NCBI GenBank assembly: GCA_022432975.1
Contig: CM039509.1
Coordinates: 29,017,834-29,081,833 of the forward strand
Direction of reading: 5' to 3'
Origin: Begonia masoniana
Taxonomy: Eukaryota > Streptophyta > Magnoliopsida > Cucurbitales > Begoniaceae
Length of the DNA stretch: 64,000 nt
The first letter of the stretch is position 1, and every line of letters starts with the position of its first letter. A model generated the notes under the pieces. The model made no database searches and had not been told where the DNA came from. It saw only the letters and a program-made list of their open reading frames with translations. This document shows positions 1 through 12,864 of this stretch, piece by piece. Both the position numbers and the translations under genes were made by a program.

Positions 1-261
1 AAAAAAGGAGAATCGGGAGAGAGAATCGCCTAGAGAGCTCTACTGTTTGAGCTGAAAACCGAAAGAGGGAAATAGGGGATAGTGGCGGCTATGGTGTATT
101 AACACTTCCCTTAAATACGTTACCCGTTCTTAAAACCTCACTTTACATAAATGCCCTTGCTTAGTCACTTACTAACCTAATAAATAATTCCCCTAATTCT
201 TTCATAAAATGCACATCATATTTGATAAATTAAATTTGGTTTAGTGGAACCGGGTGCTACA
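1..261. other. Unclassified AT-rich segment ending like an LTR
   Basis: No coding potential is recognisable. The segment ends in GTGCTACA, directly followed by TCCTCCCCT, which on the minus strand reads as a purine tract followed by TGTAGCACCCGG. This is the arrangement expected at a PPT/3'-LTR junction of a minus-strand LTR element. Because the purine tract also belongs to the adjacent inverted Cassandra fragment, the LTR reading is an inference and the element lies mostly outside the window. Confidence 0.3.
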
Positions 262-295
262 AAATATCCTCCCCTCGCGGCTTTGTTTAGCGAGG
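262..295 (-). repeat. Inverted fragment of the Cassandra LTR
   Basis: The segment is close to the reverse complement of the Cassandra LTR stretch at about 655-685 (GCCAAACAAAGCCGTGAGGG onward), differing at about three positions. It is joined directly to plus-strand Cassandra internal sequence. It marks an inversion or recombination breakpoint in the Cassandra array. Confidence 0.55.
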
Positions 296-477
296 ACGTT
301 GGGCCCCCGAGGGAGGTTTGATTGTGATGACTCGAATGGACACGTATGAGGAGGAACCACCTAGTGCTCCGTGAATCCTGAGTGGGACTTGGGCCGGAGG
401 GTGACGTGCTAGGTTCAAACTCTGCGGATACCGGGTTGGACTTGGGTCAGAGGGTTCGGTCGTAGAAAGGGGGGTCG
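286..477 (+). mobile_element. Cassandra TRIM internal domain, left copy
   Basis: This non-coding block beginning GAGGACGTTGGGCCCCCGAG is repeated at 782-908 and completed at 23148-23210 with only a few mismatches. It ends in a purine tract (AGAAAGGGGGG) before the next LTR. Cassandra elements are short non-autonomous LTR retrotransposons without genes, mobilised in trans. Because this internal domain precedes an LTR that is followed by another internal domain, the array is LTR-sharing (INT-LTR-INT-LTR). The left LTR of this copy is missing except for an inverted scrap. Confidence 0.75.
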
Positions 478-741
478 TCACAATCCCACATTGCTTGGGG
501 AAGTATGTGAAAATGAAACATATTCAAAGAGACCCTCCCAAGATAGTAAGACGTGTTTTGGAGCACGATTGGCAACGGATCCCATAAGAACTCTGAAGTT
601 AAAAGTGCTTTGGCGAGAGTAGTACTAGGTTGGGTGACCGACTGGGAAGTTCTTGCCAAACAAAGCCGTGAGGGGAGGATATTGGGCTACGGCCGAATCC
701 CAAGAGCGGACAATATCTTATTGGGACAAGAGGTCGTTACA
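478..741 (+). mobile_element. Cassandra LTR carrying a 5S rRNA-like segment
   Basis: The LTR runs from about CACAATCCCACATTGC to GAGGTCGTTACA and is followed by the initiator-Met primer-binding site. The left edge is approximate because the expected TG start is not clear here. A 5S rRNA-derived stretch at 571-660 identifies the family, since Cassandra LTRs are known to embed 5S promoter sequence. The sister LTR lies at about 23211-23449. Confidence 0.85.
571..660 (+). ncRNA. 5S rRNA-derived sequence within Cassandra LTR
   Basis: The stretch matches the 3' three quarters of plant 5S rRNA: GGATCCCAT.AGAACTC.GAAGTTAA, then a box A-like AAGTTAAAAGTGCTTTGGCG, GAGAGTAGTACTAGG and a box C-like GGTTGGGTGACCGACTGGGA. 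Several box positions differ from functional 5S genes and the 5' end of 5S is not preserved. It is a Cassandra-type Pol III-like module, not a ribosomal gene. Whether it is transcribed cannot be told from sequence. Confidence 0.85.
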
Positions 742-911
742 AATGGTATCAGAGACTGTATCAAAGCGAAAATGTGGCCAACGAGGACGTTGGGCCCCCG
801 AGGGAGGTTTGATTGTGATGACCCGAATGGACACATATGAGGAGGAACTACCCAGTGCTCTACGAATCCTGAGTGGGACTTGGGCCGGAGGGTGACGTGC
901 TGGGTTAAAAC
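742..911 (+). mobile_element. Cassandra internal domain (right copy), 5' part with PBS
   Basis: TGGTATCAGAG at 744-754 is the initiator-Met tRNA primer-binding site. The following block matches 286-412. It is cut at AAAAC (907-911), the 5-bp target duplicated by the Tekay element, and resumes at 23148 with TCTGCGGAT. Confidence 0.85.
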
Positions 912-932
912 TGTCACGACCCTAATACTGTA

Positions 933-1446
<514 letters not shown>

Positions 1447-1564
1447 CAAAATCGAAATCGAAATCGGGATTGAATTATAGCTTTTAAAACAAATTAAACT
1501 TTAAAACCATTTAATTAAAACTTAGATTAATTAAATTAAAACAATTAAATAATTCATACAATAG

Positions 1565-1690
1565 AGAGGCGATTATTTGCCCATAAATGGGGCGAATAAT
1601 CGCACCTAAGGCGATTGCAACAAGCGAATAATCGCCTGTTGCATCGCCACTCCCTCTGGAATTTTTCCAGGGGGTGGCGATTCAATCGCC
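1565..1690. repeat. Cluster of GCGAT inverted repeats in Tekay LTR
   Basis: GCGATTATT and GCGAATAATCGC form a hairpin around ATAAAT. GGCGATTGCAACA pairs with TGTTGCATCGCC further on, followed by GGTGGCGATT and CAATCGCC. The same region of the right LTR (8788-8960) has a variant cluster, and the related LTR at 62698 has a GC-rich analogue. Function is unknown. Confidence 0.7.
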
Positions 1691-2510
1691 AGGCTTGGCG
1701 ACAATTCGCCAAGCCCTCTGCCCCTACTTCCTATTCTCCTTTCCTTTCTTTCAATTTCAACAACACATAACTACAATTACTCAATACGATTCACCAACAC
1801 AATAATATCAAATAAAACTCACTCTAATTCTCATTCTTTTCACACTTAACCATTCACCTAGTAAACGACTCGAAATAAATTTTAAAGTAAGAACATTCTC
1901 ATGAAAACGAACTACATGGGTACGTTTAAAAACTAAACAAATCCTCCTGCTTCAAATCACCACGCAGTTCCAAAATACATTCAATGAAAGACTTTTCAAA
2001 CCATTAAAAAACAGTTCCCAAAACATCAACATATACATATATACCTATCAGCTATCCAGAATCAAACAACCTAAAATATTTCCATACAACATCAGCCCAA
2101 AATGTCCCAAACCCTCAAAATCTAAACATACTGTCCCCACGGGTCAGGTAAGCCTCGACTGCGCCAGCACACCACCGCAACCATCCTCCGTCAACTGGAC
2201 TCAAGCCTCAGGAGGAGAATCTCATCCTCACCTGTATCCTCGTAATCACCTACACCATACAATACACTATGAGATAAAAATCTCAGCAAGACTCGTAAAT
2301 GCAACTATATGCTATGCGTGTGAGTTCAGAAATCATGCAGCATTTACTTTACTTTATTCTGTGGGTGTCACTGAGATCTCAGCCTCCTAACCGGAGAGAG
2401 CACATCCAGCGGTCGGACTACTCTTTCCAGCTAGAAGAGGGGGGTACACGCTTACAACACGTACAGCCGTGCCTGAGCCCCATCTCGCATGACCATACAT
2501 ATGAGTGCAT

Positions 2511-2670
2511 AATAAATGTGGTATTGTGACAAGCTCCTGCGTGCCTCCACAATAGGTCAAGCCCCTCTCCAGGCCACATTGCGAGTAAATAATAGATGTG
2601 GTATTGTGACAAGCCCCTGCGTGCCTCCACAATAGGTCAAGCCCCTCTCCAGGCCACATCGCCATTTTAA
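2511..2670. repeat. 80-bp tandem duplication within the LTR
   Basis: Two copies of a unit containing GTGGTATTGTGACAAGC and GCCTCCACAATAGGTCAAGC start 80 bases apart. The same pair is present in the other LTR at about 10375-10530, so the duplication predates insertion of this element. Confidence 0.85.
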
Positions 2671-3896
2671 AACATCGTGCGAAAATTCATTTTCATGCTC
2701 TTTCTTTAAAACACGTGATGCATGAACAGTTCATAACAGAATTTAAACACTCAGCATTCGTACCATCAAGACTGTAAAACATAATCTACAAAACAATTAA
2801 ACCTAACTACCCAACCAAAGCAATATAAACTAGTGCGTCACCAAACTCCTCGAAACGACTTCGATGTACGGTGTAGGCCAATCGGCCAAAAAAGAATCAC
2901 GAGAACTTACCTCGTGTCCAAAGCAGCTCAAGCTCCGTCCACGAGCGTTGTTTGTCTGAGGTAAAACATAATTTTGAAGTTAAAACGAGTTTAAACTATC
3001 GATCGTCCAAATTTACAAAACCTTAACTAAGGAACTTCCTAAGTTCTAATCCAATTTATTGAGCTATTTATTCGAGCAAATTAGGCTCAGCACCACAATT
3101 CCTAATTTGCGAGTTTTCCCTAAAATCTCGAAATTTCACAAATTATAACATTTCTCCTAAATCAACTAGATTAGTCCAATAACGTCCAATATATCCTTTA
3201 TATCCTTAAACACGATAAACTTATTAATTACGAACCCTAAATCGACATTTTTATCGAAACCCTAAACGAAAACCCTAACGATAAACTCTACGAAACTCGG
3301 AATTTAACGCTCTAAAACTATAGATACATACCTAGAGCGTCGATTGGAGGAGAAAGCACGAAGAAAACTGAACGATCGGAGGTGGGATCGTCGCCGGAAA
3401 TGGAATCGCCGTCGATGGCAGAGAGGGAAGCCGAGAGGGTGAGGGAGAGAAATCACAAAAATCGCAGAAGTGTTCTGCTGAAGAAGGAAATCTGATTTTT
3501 AATTAAAAATAACTTGGCGAATTACTTTTTCGCCCTTCTTTAGTTTTTATATTACTTTCGTCCTTCGTTTCGTTAATTGGCCAACTATCCGGTTTCACCA
3601 AATTTTCTTATTTCACCAACAAGTCCAACTTATTATTTGAGATTTACTAAAACTGTTCGTTCGCAATTTGGACCTCGTTTACTATTTTTACTAAAACGTC
3701 ATTCATATTACGAGAAACTTAATTACTCGGAATATAGCGTCAAAACTCCTAAAATTCCCCAAAATTCCTTAAAATTCCTATTAATCGTTAGGATGGAACT
3801 AACGCTTTCTTTTTGTAAAGAAGGCTTGATTTGACATATTTATAAAAATGCCAATATATATTATAATATGAAATTCCGTACAAGCCGGATATTACA

Positions 3897-3909
3897 TTCC
3901 ACCCACCTT
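3897..3909 (-). promoter_or_regulatory. Polypurine tract of the Tekay-type element
   Basis: On the minus strand AAGGTGGGTGGAA lies directly before the LTR start TGTAATATCC. This is the expected site and composition for plus-strand DNA priming. Confidence 0.75.
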
Positions 3910-3936
3910 ATTTAGAATTTTGTCCACAAAATTAAA

Positions 3937-6900
3937 TTATACAAACAAATCAGGATATTTAGTCATCATATCCTATTGTCGCTCCCACGTAGCTTCTTCC
4001 ACCTCGTGGTTCCGCCTCAAAACTTTGACCAGCAGAATCTCTTTGTTGCGCAAAACTTTGATGGAAGTCTCCAGAATGCGTACGGGCCTCTCCTCATAAG
4101 TCAAGGTAGGCTGTACCTTGATCTCTCTAGCCTCCACAATATGCAACGGGTCGCGCAAGCATTTCTGAAGCATAGATACATGAAATACGTCATGGATACC
4201 CTCCATAGAAGCTGGAAGCTGCAATCTGTACGCCATCTTCCCTATTCTCTTCAAAATAGGAAAGGACCCCACATACCGAGGGTTCAACTTACCCCTCCTT
4301 CCAAATCTCGCAACGCCTTTAAACGGAGAAACCTTAAGGTAAACCTCATCGCCTTCTTCGAACTCTAGCTTTCTCCGTCGTGTGTCAGGATAGCTCTTCT
4401 GTCTGCTCTGAGCTACCTCTATACGCTGTCGGATAATGGCAATCTTCTTTGCCGTCTGCTGTAGAATCTCAGGACCAACGATGCTGGCCTCACCAACCTC
4501 GTCCCAATATAGTGAAGATCTACACTTTCGACCATATAAGGCTTCATACGGAGCCATGCCAATGGTAGCCTGGAAGCTGTTGTTATAGGAGAACTCGATC
4601 AGTGGCAAATACCTGCTCCACGATCCCTGAAACTCCAGCACACATGCTCTAAGCATATCCTCAAAAATCTGATTCGTCCTCTCTGTCTGACCATCAGTCT
4701 GAGGATGAAATGCTGTGCTGAAATTAAGCTGAGTCCCCATAGCTTTGTGCAGACTCTTCTAGAACTTCGACGTGAACCTCGGATCTCGATCCGAGACAAT
4801 AGAAACCGGCTTTCCGTGCAATCTCACAATCTCCTGTACATAGAGCTCTGCGAGCTGATCCATAGAAGACGCCATCTTCACAGATAAGAAGTGGGCCGAC
4901 TTTGTCAATCGGTCCACAATAACCCATATTCCGTCATGGCCCTTCGTCGTCCTCAGGAGCCCCACAATGAAATCCATGGAGATCTGCTCCCTCTTCCACT
5001 CTGGAATCGGCAGTGGCAATAACGTTCCGGCCGGTCTCTGGTGCTCTGCTTGCACCTGTTGACACACTAAACAGGTCTCAACGTACTTGGCAACCTCTCG
5101 CTTCATGTTCGGCCACCAGAAATGTTGCTTTAAATCCCGATACATCTTGGTACTTCCCGGGTGCACAGAATATGCCGAAGAATGTGCCTCGGCCAATATA
5201 TCCTTCTTCAGATCCTCATCGTTAGGCACGTACCACCTATGCCTGAACTTCAGAATACCATCCTCTGATAAATGGAAATCTGACGAGTCTCCCAATGTCA
5301 TGCTCGATCGAAGCTTCTCACACTCCGTATCATTCTGCTGAGCCTCACGTATACGATCTAGAATAGTTGGCCTGAGAGAAATGTTGGTGAGCATACTGGA
5401 CAACTCTGCCACTATCTCAACGTCGAACCTCTCAATCTCAGACCGCAGCGTAACTGACATCGCTGCTAATGAAGGCTGACTCGCAGAAGGCACTCTACTC
5501 AAGGCATCAGCAACCTTGTTCGCCTTTCCTGGATGGTACTTGATATCAAAATCGTAGTCCTTGACGAATCCAAGCCATCGTCTCTGTCGCATATTCAGCT
5601 CCTTCTGCGTAAATAAATACTTCAGGCTCTTGTGGTCGGAAAATATCTCCCACTGCTGCCCATATAAATAATGTCTCCATATCTTCAGTGCAAAGACCAC
5701 AGCTGCTAGCTCAAGGTCATGTGTAGGGTAATTCTGCTCATACGGCTTCAACTGCCGAGAAGCATAAGCAATAACTCTCTCCTCCTGCATCAACACACAA
5801 CCTAGTCCAATTCCTGACGCATCACAATAAATACTGAACTTGTCACCTTCAACAGGTAACGCCAGTACTAGAGCGGTGGTCAATCTCTGCTTTAACTCTG
5901 CAAAACTATCATCACAAGCAGACGACCATATAAATCTCTCATTCTTCCGAGTCAATCTTGAAAGAGGCAGTGCGATCTTCGAAAATCCATCTATGAACTT
6001 CCGATAATAGCCAGCCAACCCGAGAAATCCGCGCACCTCTCGTACGTTCTTCGGCTGTGGCCAATCCCTGACCGCCTGAATTTTGCTCGGATCCACAGAA
6101 ACCCCTTCCTCTGTTATAATGTGGCCAAGAAAACTGACTCGATCCAGCCAGAACTCGCACTTAGAGAACTTTGGATACAACTGGTGCTGGCATAAAATCC
6201 TCAAAACTATTCTCAAGTGCTCCTCGTGTTCTTCCTTCGTCTTAGAATAGATCAGAATGTCGTCGATGAAAACCACCACGAACTTGTCCAGATATTCCTT
6301 GAAGACACGGTTCATCAAATCCATGAACGCTGCAGGGGCATTAGTAGGTCCAAAAGACATGACAAGGAACTCATAATGCCCATACCTCGTTCAGAATGCC
6401 GTCTTCGGTATATCATCCTTCCGGACCTTCAGCTGATTGTAACCCGAGCGTAGATCAATCCTGGAAAATACTCAGGTACCCTGTAACTGATCAAACAGGT
6501 CATCAATCCGGGGCAACGGATATTTATTCTTCACCATCAATTTGTTTAACTCTCTATAATCAATGCACATCCTGAGGGTCCCGTCTTTCTTCTTGACGAA
6601 TAGAACAGGCGCACCCCAGGGTGAAACACTGGGTCGAATAAATCCCTTCTCTAACAACTCATTAAGCTGAGTCCTCAGTTCCCTCAACTCAACTGGTGCC
6701 AACCGATACAGGGTCTTAAACCTAGGTGCTGAGTTTGAATAGACATCAATAGTGAATTCGATCTCCCGGTCTGGTGGTAACCCGGGAAGATCATCAAGAA
6801 AGATTCCAGAGAACTCTCTGACAATAGGAATGTCGCTCGTCTTTTCTCCGCTGAGCAACTGACAATCAAATACAGAGGCCAAATAAATAGAGCACGCACC

Positions 6901-8412
6901 TTTAAACTGCTCGTTCACCTTCATGGAATAAGAAATAGGCAAGCTACTCAATCTGCTCATCGCCTGATAAGAAAACTCGGCTTTACCCGAGGGTCGAAAG
7001 GTGACAATCCCGGATCGACAATCGATGGTGGCAAAGTGCTGTGACAGCCAGTCCATCCCTAAGATCAGATCATAGTGTTCTATACCCATAACAATGAGGC
7101 GAGCATAGAGGGTACGATCCCCAATCGAGATAATATTGCCCTGGACAACACGACCTGACTGCATACGCTCACCCGAAGGTAGCATCACACTGTATTCGCA
7201 CTTTGCTAACTCCGGCGCAAGCCTTAGTCTAGACACACAAGCGGTGGAAACAAAAGAATGCGTAGCCCCCGTGTCTAATAAAGAAAATACAGGAACGCCA
7301 GTAACCAATATAGTACTTTCTATCACGGCAGGCTGATCGTCATCATCAACATCGCCAGGCTCAATAAATGCAAAGATCCTGGGCACAACTCTCCTCTGAT
7401 CACCGCCTGACTGGTCTCTACCCTGCTTCGGGCAGTCTCTAACAAAATGGCCTGCGTCACCACAACGATAACACACACCCATGCCAAATCTGCACTGGCC
7501 ACTGTGCTCCTTCTGACACTTAGGGCAAATAGGTATCTGAGAAGCCCCTTGTACTTGCTTCCATTTACCCCGATCGTTACCTCCCTCAAGAGGTCTCTTC
7601 ACACCCCTCTGCTGCTGCTGGGGCTATGCTCTAGGCTGCCAACCCCGTGGCTGAGGGCGAATCTCTCGGAAGAAGCCCTTAGCTGGCTCCCTCGGCTTGA
7701 CAGAACTCTGATCAACTGCCTCAATATCAAGAGCTCTAGCCACTATCTCATCATAGGATACATTTCGTACCCCTGATATGGTAAGGCGCATCCGAAACTA
7801 CTGGCTAAGTCCCTGTAGGAACCGGCGTACCTTGTCTTCGTTAATGCTGACATGACGTGGCGCAAATCTTGAAAGGGCTTCGAACTTCCTCACATACTCG
7901 GCAATCGTACCAACTTGCCGTAACTGCATAAACTCAACCATCTTGGCCTCTCGCACCGTATGGCTGAAGTACTTGTCATAAAATAGCTCTTTGAATCGCT
8001 CCCATCCCATAACCGTCACATCGGTGGTCGTCTTGATGGAATCCCACAAAAATCGAGCGTCTAGTGCCAAATGATAGGTCATCAATGCAACTTTCTCTCC
8101 ATCCTCTATGCTAGCATACGCCAGCATGTCCTCCATAGTGCGAATCCACTCCTCGGCTAAAGAGCGATCCGTAGATTGTCCGTTAAAGATAGGGGGCTGG
8201 AGCTTCTGAAATCTCCCCATTCCACAGTTACCAGAAGCAGCTGTCTCACGAGCTCTAATGCCCTCTCGGTCTATAAGAGTACCCAGCTGCTGAGACTGTC
8301 TCTCCATTTGCTGAGCCTGTCTCTCCATATGCTGAGACTGCTGGGTGATAAAATCCTTGAGAGTGTCAATCGTGTCATCTCGGTCGTCTCGGTCATTTCG
8401 TGGACGCCCCAT
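3937..8412 (-). pseudogene. Ty3/gypsy gag-pol polyprotein, Tekay-type, six stop codons
   Basis: One continuous reading frame encodes, in order, a gag domain (about 8220-7800), a CCHC zinc knuckle [14 protein letters not shown] near 7473, an aspartic protease with [10 protein letters not shown] near 7280, reverse transcriptase with FIDDILIY near 6280, RNase H with [11 protein letters not shown] near 5830, an integrase with an H..C..C segment and SDRDPRF near 4770, and a chromodomain-like tail (LRNKEILLVKVLRRNH). ATG at 8410-8412 begins MGRPRN. Stops interrupt it at 7798-7800, 7624-7626, 6472-6474, 6391-6393, 4759-4761 and 3973-3975, with no frameshift seen. The family copies and integrates the element's RNA. 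This copy cannot make the full protein. Lineage call rests on the chromodomain tail. Confidence 0.93.
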
Positions 8413-8560
8413 ATCTATATAACTCCTATAAAATTTAAAAGCAAACATCTCTAAGAAACTGAAATCAAATAAAGCTATAAACATACTTACAGTTGATGAA
8501 GAATGTCCGCGTAGTGGCTGTGCAGTTGAGCAGTCTACAGAACCGATTTTAAAACCCGGG

Positions 8561-8573
8561 GGCTCTGATACCA
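8561..8573 (-). promoter_or_regulatory. Primer-binding site, initiator-Met tRNA
   Basis: Minus-strand TGGTATCAGAGCC lies five bases inside the 5' LTR end. It is complementary to the 3' end of plant initiator tRNA-Met, the usual primer for this lineage. Confidence 0.85.
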
Positions 8574-8871
8574 TAAATTGTCACGACCCTAATACTGTAC
8601 CAGTTTTTTTTTTTATACGTTCCCTATACTTAAATAAACTTTAAGCAGACCTAAACCGAAATCGAAATCGAAATCGAATCGGGATTGAATGATAGCTTTT
8701 AAACGAATTAAAAACTTTAAAAACCATTTAATGAAAAAAACTTAGATTAATTAAATTAAACACATTTAAATAATTCTTACAATAGAGAGGTGATTATTCG
8801 CCCATAAATGGGGCGCATAATCGCCCCTAAGGCGATTGCAACAGGCGAATAAATCGGCTGTTGCATCGCCT

Positions 8872-8912
8872 GTGGCGATTGCTCGCCACAATTTGTGGCG
8901 AGCAATCGCCAC
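8872..8912. repeat. 19-bp perfect palindrome with 3-base loop
   Basis: Arms 8872-8890 (GTGGCGATTGCTCGCCACA) and 8894-8912 (TGTGGCGAGCAATCGCCAC) are exact reverse complements around ATT. The sister LTR lacks this palindrome. The segment beginning at its loop is repeated after the poly-T run at 9493. Confidence 0.95.
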
Positions 8913-8991
8913 TCCTGGAATTTTTCCAGAGGGTGGCGATTCAAATTGCCAGCTTGGAGACAATTCGCCAAGCCCTTCCCTCTTCCCCCTG

Positions 8992-9497
<506 letters not shown>

Positions 9498-10737
9498 GTG
9501 GCGAGCAATCGCCACTCCTGGAATTTTTCCAGAGGGTGGCGATTCAATTGCCAGGCTTGGAGACAATTCGCCAAGCCCTCTTCCCCTGCTTCCTATTCTC
9601 CTTTCCTTTCTTTCAATTTCTACAACACATAACTACAATTACTCAATACGATTCACCAACACAATAATATCAAATAAAACTCACTCTAATTCTCATTCTT
9701 TTCACACTTAACCATTCACCTAGTAAACGACTCGAAATACATTTTAAACTAAGAACATTCTCATAAAAACGAACTGCATGGGTACGTTTAAAAACTAAAC
9801 AAATCCTCCTGCTTCAAATCACCACGCAGTTCCAAAATACATTCAATGAAAGACTTTTCAAACCATTATAAAACAGTTCCCAAAACATCAACATATACAT
9901 ATATACCTATCAGCTATCCAGAATCAAACAACCTAAAATATTTCTATACAACATCAGCGCAAAATGTCCCAAACCTCAAAATCTAACATACTGTCCCCCC
10001 CACGGGTCAGGTAAGCCTCGACTGCGCCAGCACACCACCGCAACCATCCTCCGTCAACTGGACTCAAGCCTCAGGAGGAGGAATCTCATCCTCACCTGTA
10101 TCCTCGTAATCACCTACACCATACAATACACTATGAGATAAAAATCTCAGCAAGACTCGTAAATGAGACTATATGCTATGCGTGTGAGTTCAGAAATCAT
10201 GCAGCATTTTCTTTACTTTATTCTGTGGGTGTCACCGAGATCTCAGTCTCCTAACCGGAGAGAGCACATCCAGCGGTCGGACTACTCTTTCCAGCTAGAA
10301 GAGGGGGGTACACGCTTACAACACGTACAGCCGTGCCTGAGCCCCATCTCGCATGACCATAAATATGAGTGCATAATAAATGTAGTATTGTGACAAGCCC
10401 ATGCGTGCCTCCACAATAAGTCAAGCCCCTCTCCAGGCCACATTGCGAGTACATAATAGATGTGGTATTGTGACAAGCCCCTGCGTGCCTCCACAATAGG
10501 TCAAGCCCCTCTCCAGGCAACATCGCCATTTTAAAACTGTTGACTTAATTAATGTTTAAGTCTAAATATGTTTTTGATGATGTGTTTATATGCACGTAAT
10601 ATAATTTGATTATGATTATTAAATGAGAATAATGATTTATGCATTTGTTATTAATCTGTTGGAAATACCCTTATTAAGGGTATTTTAGTATCTAATGCAT
10701 GTGATTAAGTGTACAGGGCTGAAATGTGTTAAACAAA

Positions 10738-11292
10738 ATAACTAAGTCCACCGGTCTAGTTGAAAATAAGTCCACCGGTCATGTGTGAAAAGAAGTCCAC
10801 CGATGAAATTAAATATTAATAAAGTAATGAGTTCACCGGAGGCTGAAAGTAAAAGAAGAAGTCGTTTAGTGACTAAGTCCACCGTTCGCTAGATGACAAG
10901 GCGGATGAGCAAATTGAAGAACTCCACCGCCCGCTAGATGACAAAAGCTGATGTCTTCGAAGATTAAGTCATCCGATGGTTTTAAGAACTGCTTCATCCG
11001 ATGGCGTTTAACGCTGAGTCTACTGATAGGAACACAACAAAAGGCGAAGCTATTAATGACTATGTCCTTCGATCGCTAAACGACAAAGGCGGATGACTCC
11101 AACAAATTCCTCTTCCGGTCACTAAACGAAAAAGGCGGAAGACGTCTAAGATTTAATCATGTCGACAGTGTTTTAAAGCTTCATCATTCTATACCGGTTC
11201 AAGCATTAGAAGCTTACTCATCCGATGCCGGTTTAATATTTTTCAGTTGCATCATCCGATGTCGGTTCAAGACTACAAATCAGCTTTGTCTT
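10738..11292 (+). repeat. Degenerate CCG-core motif array in Sirevirus-1 LTR
   Basis: About sixteen loosely repeated units carry cores such as AAGTCCACCGGTC, CACCGCCCGCTAGATGACAA, TCATCCGATGGCGTTTAA, GATCGCTAAACGACAAAGGC and CTTCCGCCAG. The same array is in the 3' LTR at about 20682-21236. It lies upstream of the LTR TATA box. Sirevirus LTRs are known for repeated CG-rich, often palindromic motifs; an enhancer role is inferred. Confidence 0.8.
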
Positions 11293-11488
11293 CCGCCAGA
11301 ATTCAAATAAACCGCGAAGCTACAGTGACGTCGTTTTCAAGCTTTAACTTCAGAACATTTATGGCGACGACGACTTACAACTACAATCGGCAACGGCTAC
11401 CTGAAATTGTACGAAAGTTCTCCAACGGTAACAAAGTTTCTATTATTGGACAAGGAGCATTGAAGTCAAGCCGATTCTGAAGACAGAG

Positions 11489-11496
11489 TATTTAAG
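11489..11496 (+). promoter_or_regulatory. LTR TATA box (Sirevirus-1 5' LTR)
   Basis: TATTTAAG in the context GACAGAGTATTTAAGC is conserved in all four Sirevirus LTRs of the window (also 21432, 34966, 43951). It is followed about 30 bases on by GAGCAC.AAGAT, a plausible start region. Transcription start is inferred. Confidence 0.6.
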
Positions 11497-11834
11497 CTGA
11501 GGTTAGAGCACAAAGATACAACTTTTGCAAATTGAATTCTTGAGACCTAACTAGCAAAATTATCATACTCTGTCTACCTCTCTCTATTCGAACTTGAGAT
11601 TCAGATCCTGTGAGAGAGGTGTTTTGTGCAAAACTTTACAAACTCAAAATTTGTGTAAGGCAGTGGATTGACGCCCGTAAAGTTCAATCCTATATTGTGT
11701 AAAAGGCTTTGGATCGACGCCCGAAAGCTCGATCAGGATTTCTCGTTGAGGAGAAGTAAGGAATCTTCAAGGGGGAGCCTTGGAGCGTGGACGTAGGCAG
11801 TTTGGCCGAACCACGTAAAAATACTGGTGTCAAA

Positions 11835-12775
<941 letters not shown>

Positions 12776-12801
12776 CCTCTTAGACAATACCGATCCTACA
12801 A

Positions 12802-12813
12802 TGGTATCAGAGC
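12802..12813 (+). promoter_or_regulatory. Primer-binding site of Sirevirus-1
   Basis: TGGTATCAGAGC follows the 5' LTR by one base and is complementary to initiator tRNA-Met. Confidence 0.85.
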
Positions 12814-12864
12814 AAGGTTATCATTGTCTAAGCTGTCTTTTAATCATTGTGTGCTATAGTTACA

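Noticed and set aside
571..660. Functional 5S rRNA gene
   Set aside because: It lacks the 5' part of 5S rRNA, differs at promoter positions and is embedded in a Cassandra LTR; no tandem 5S cluster is present.
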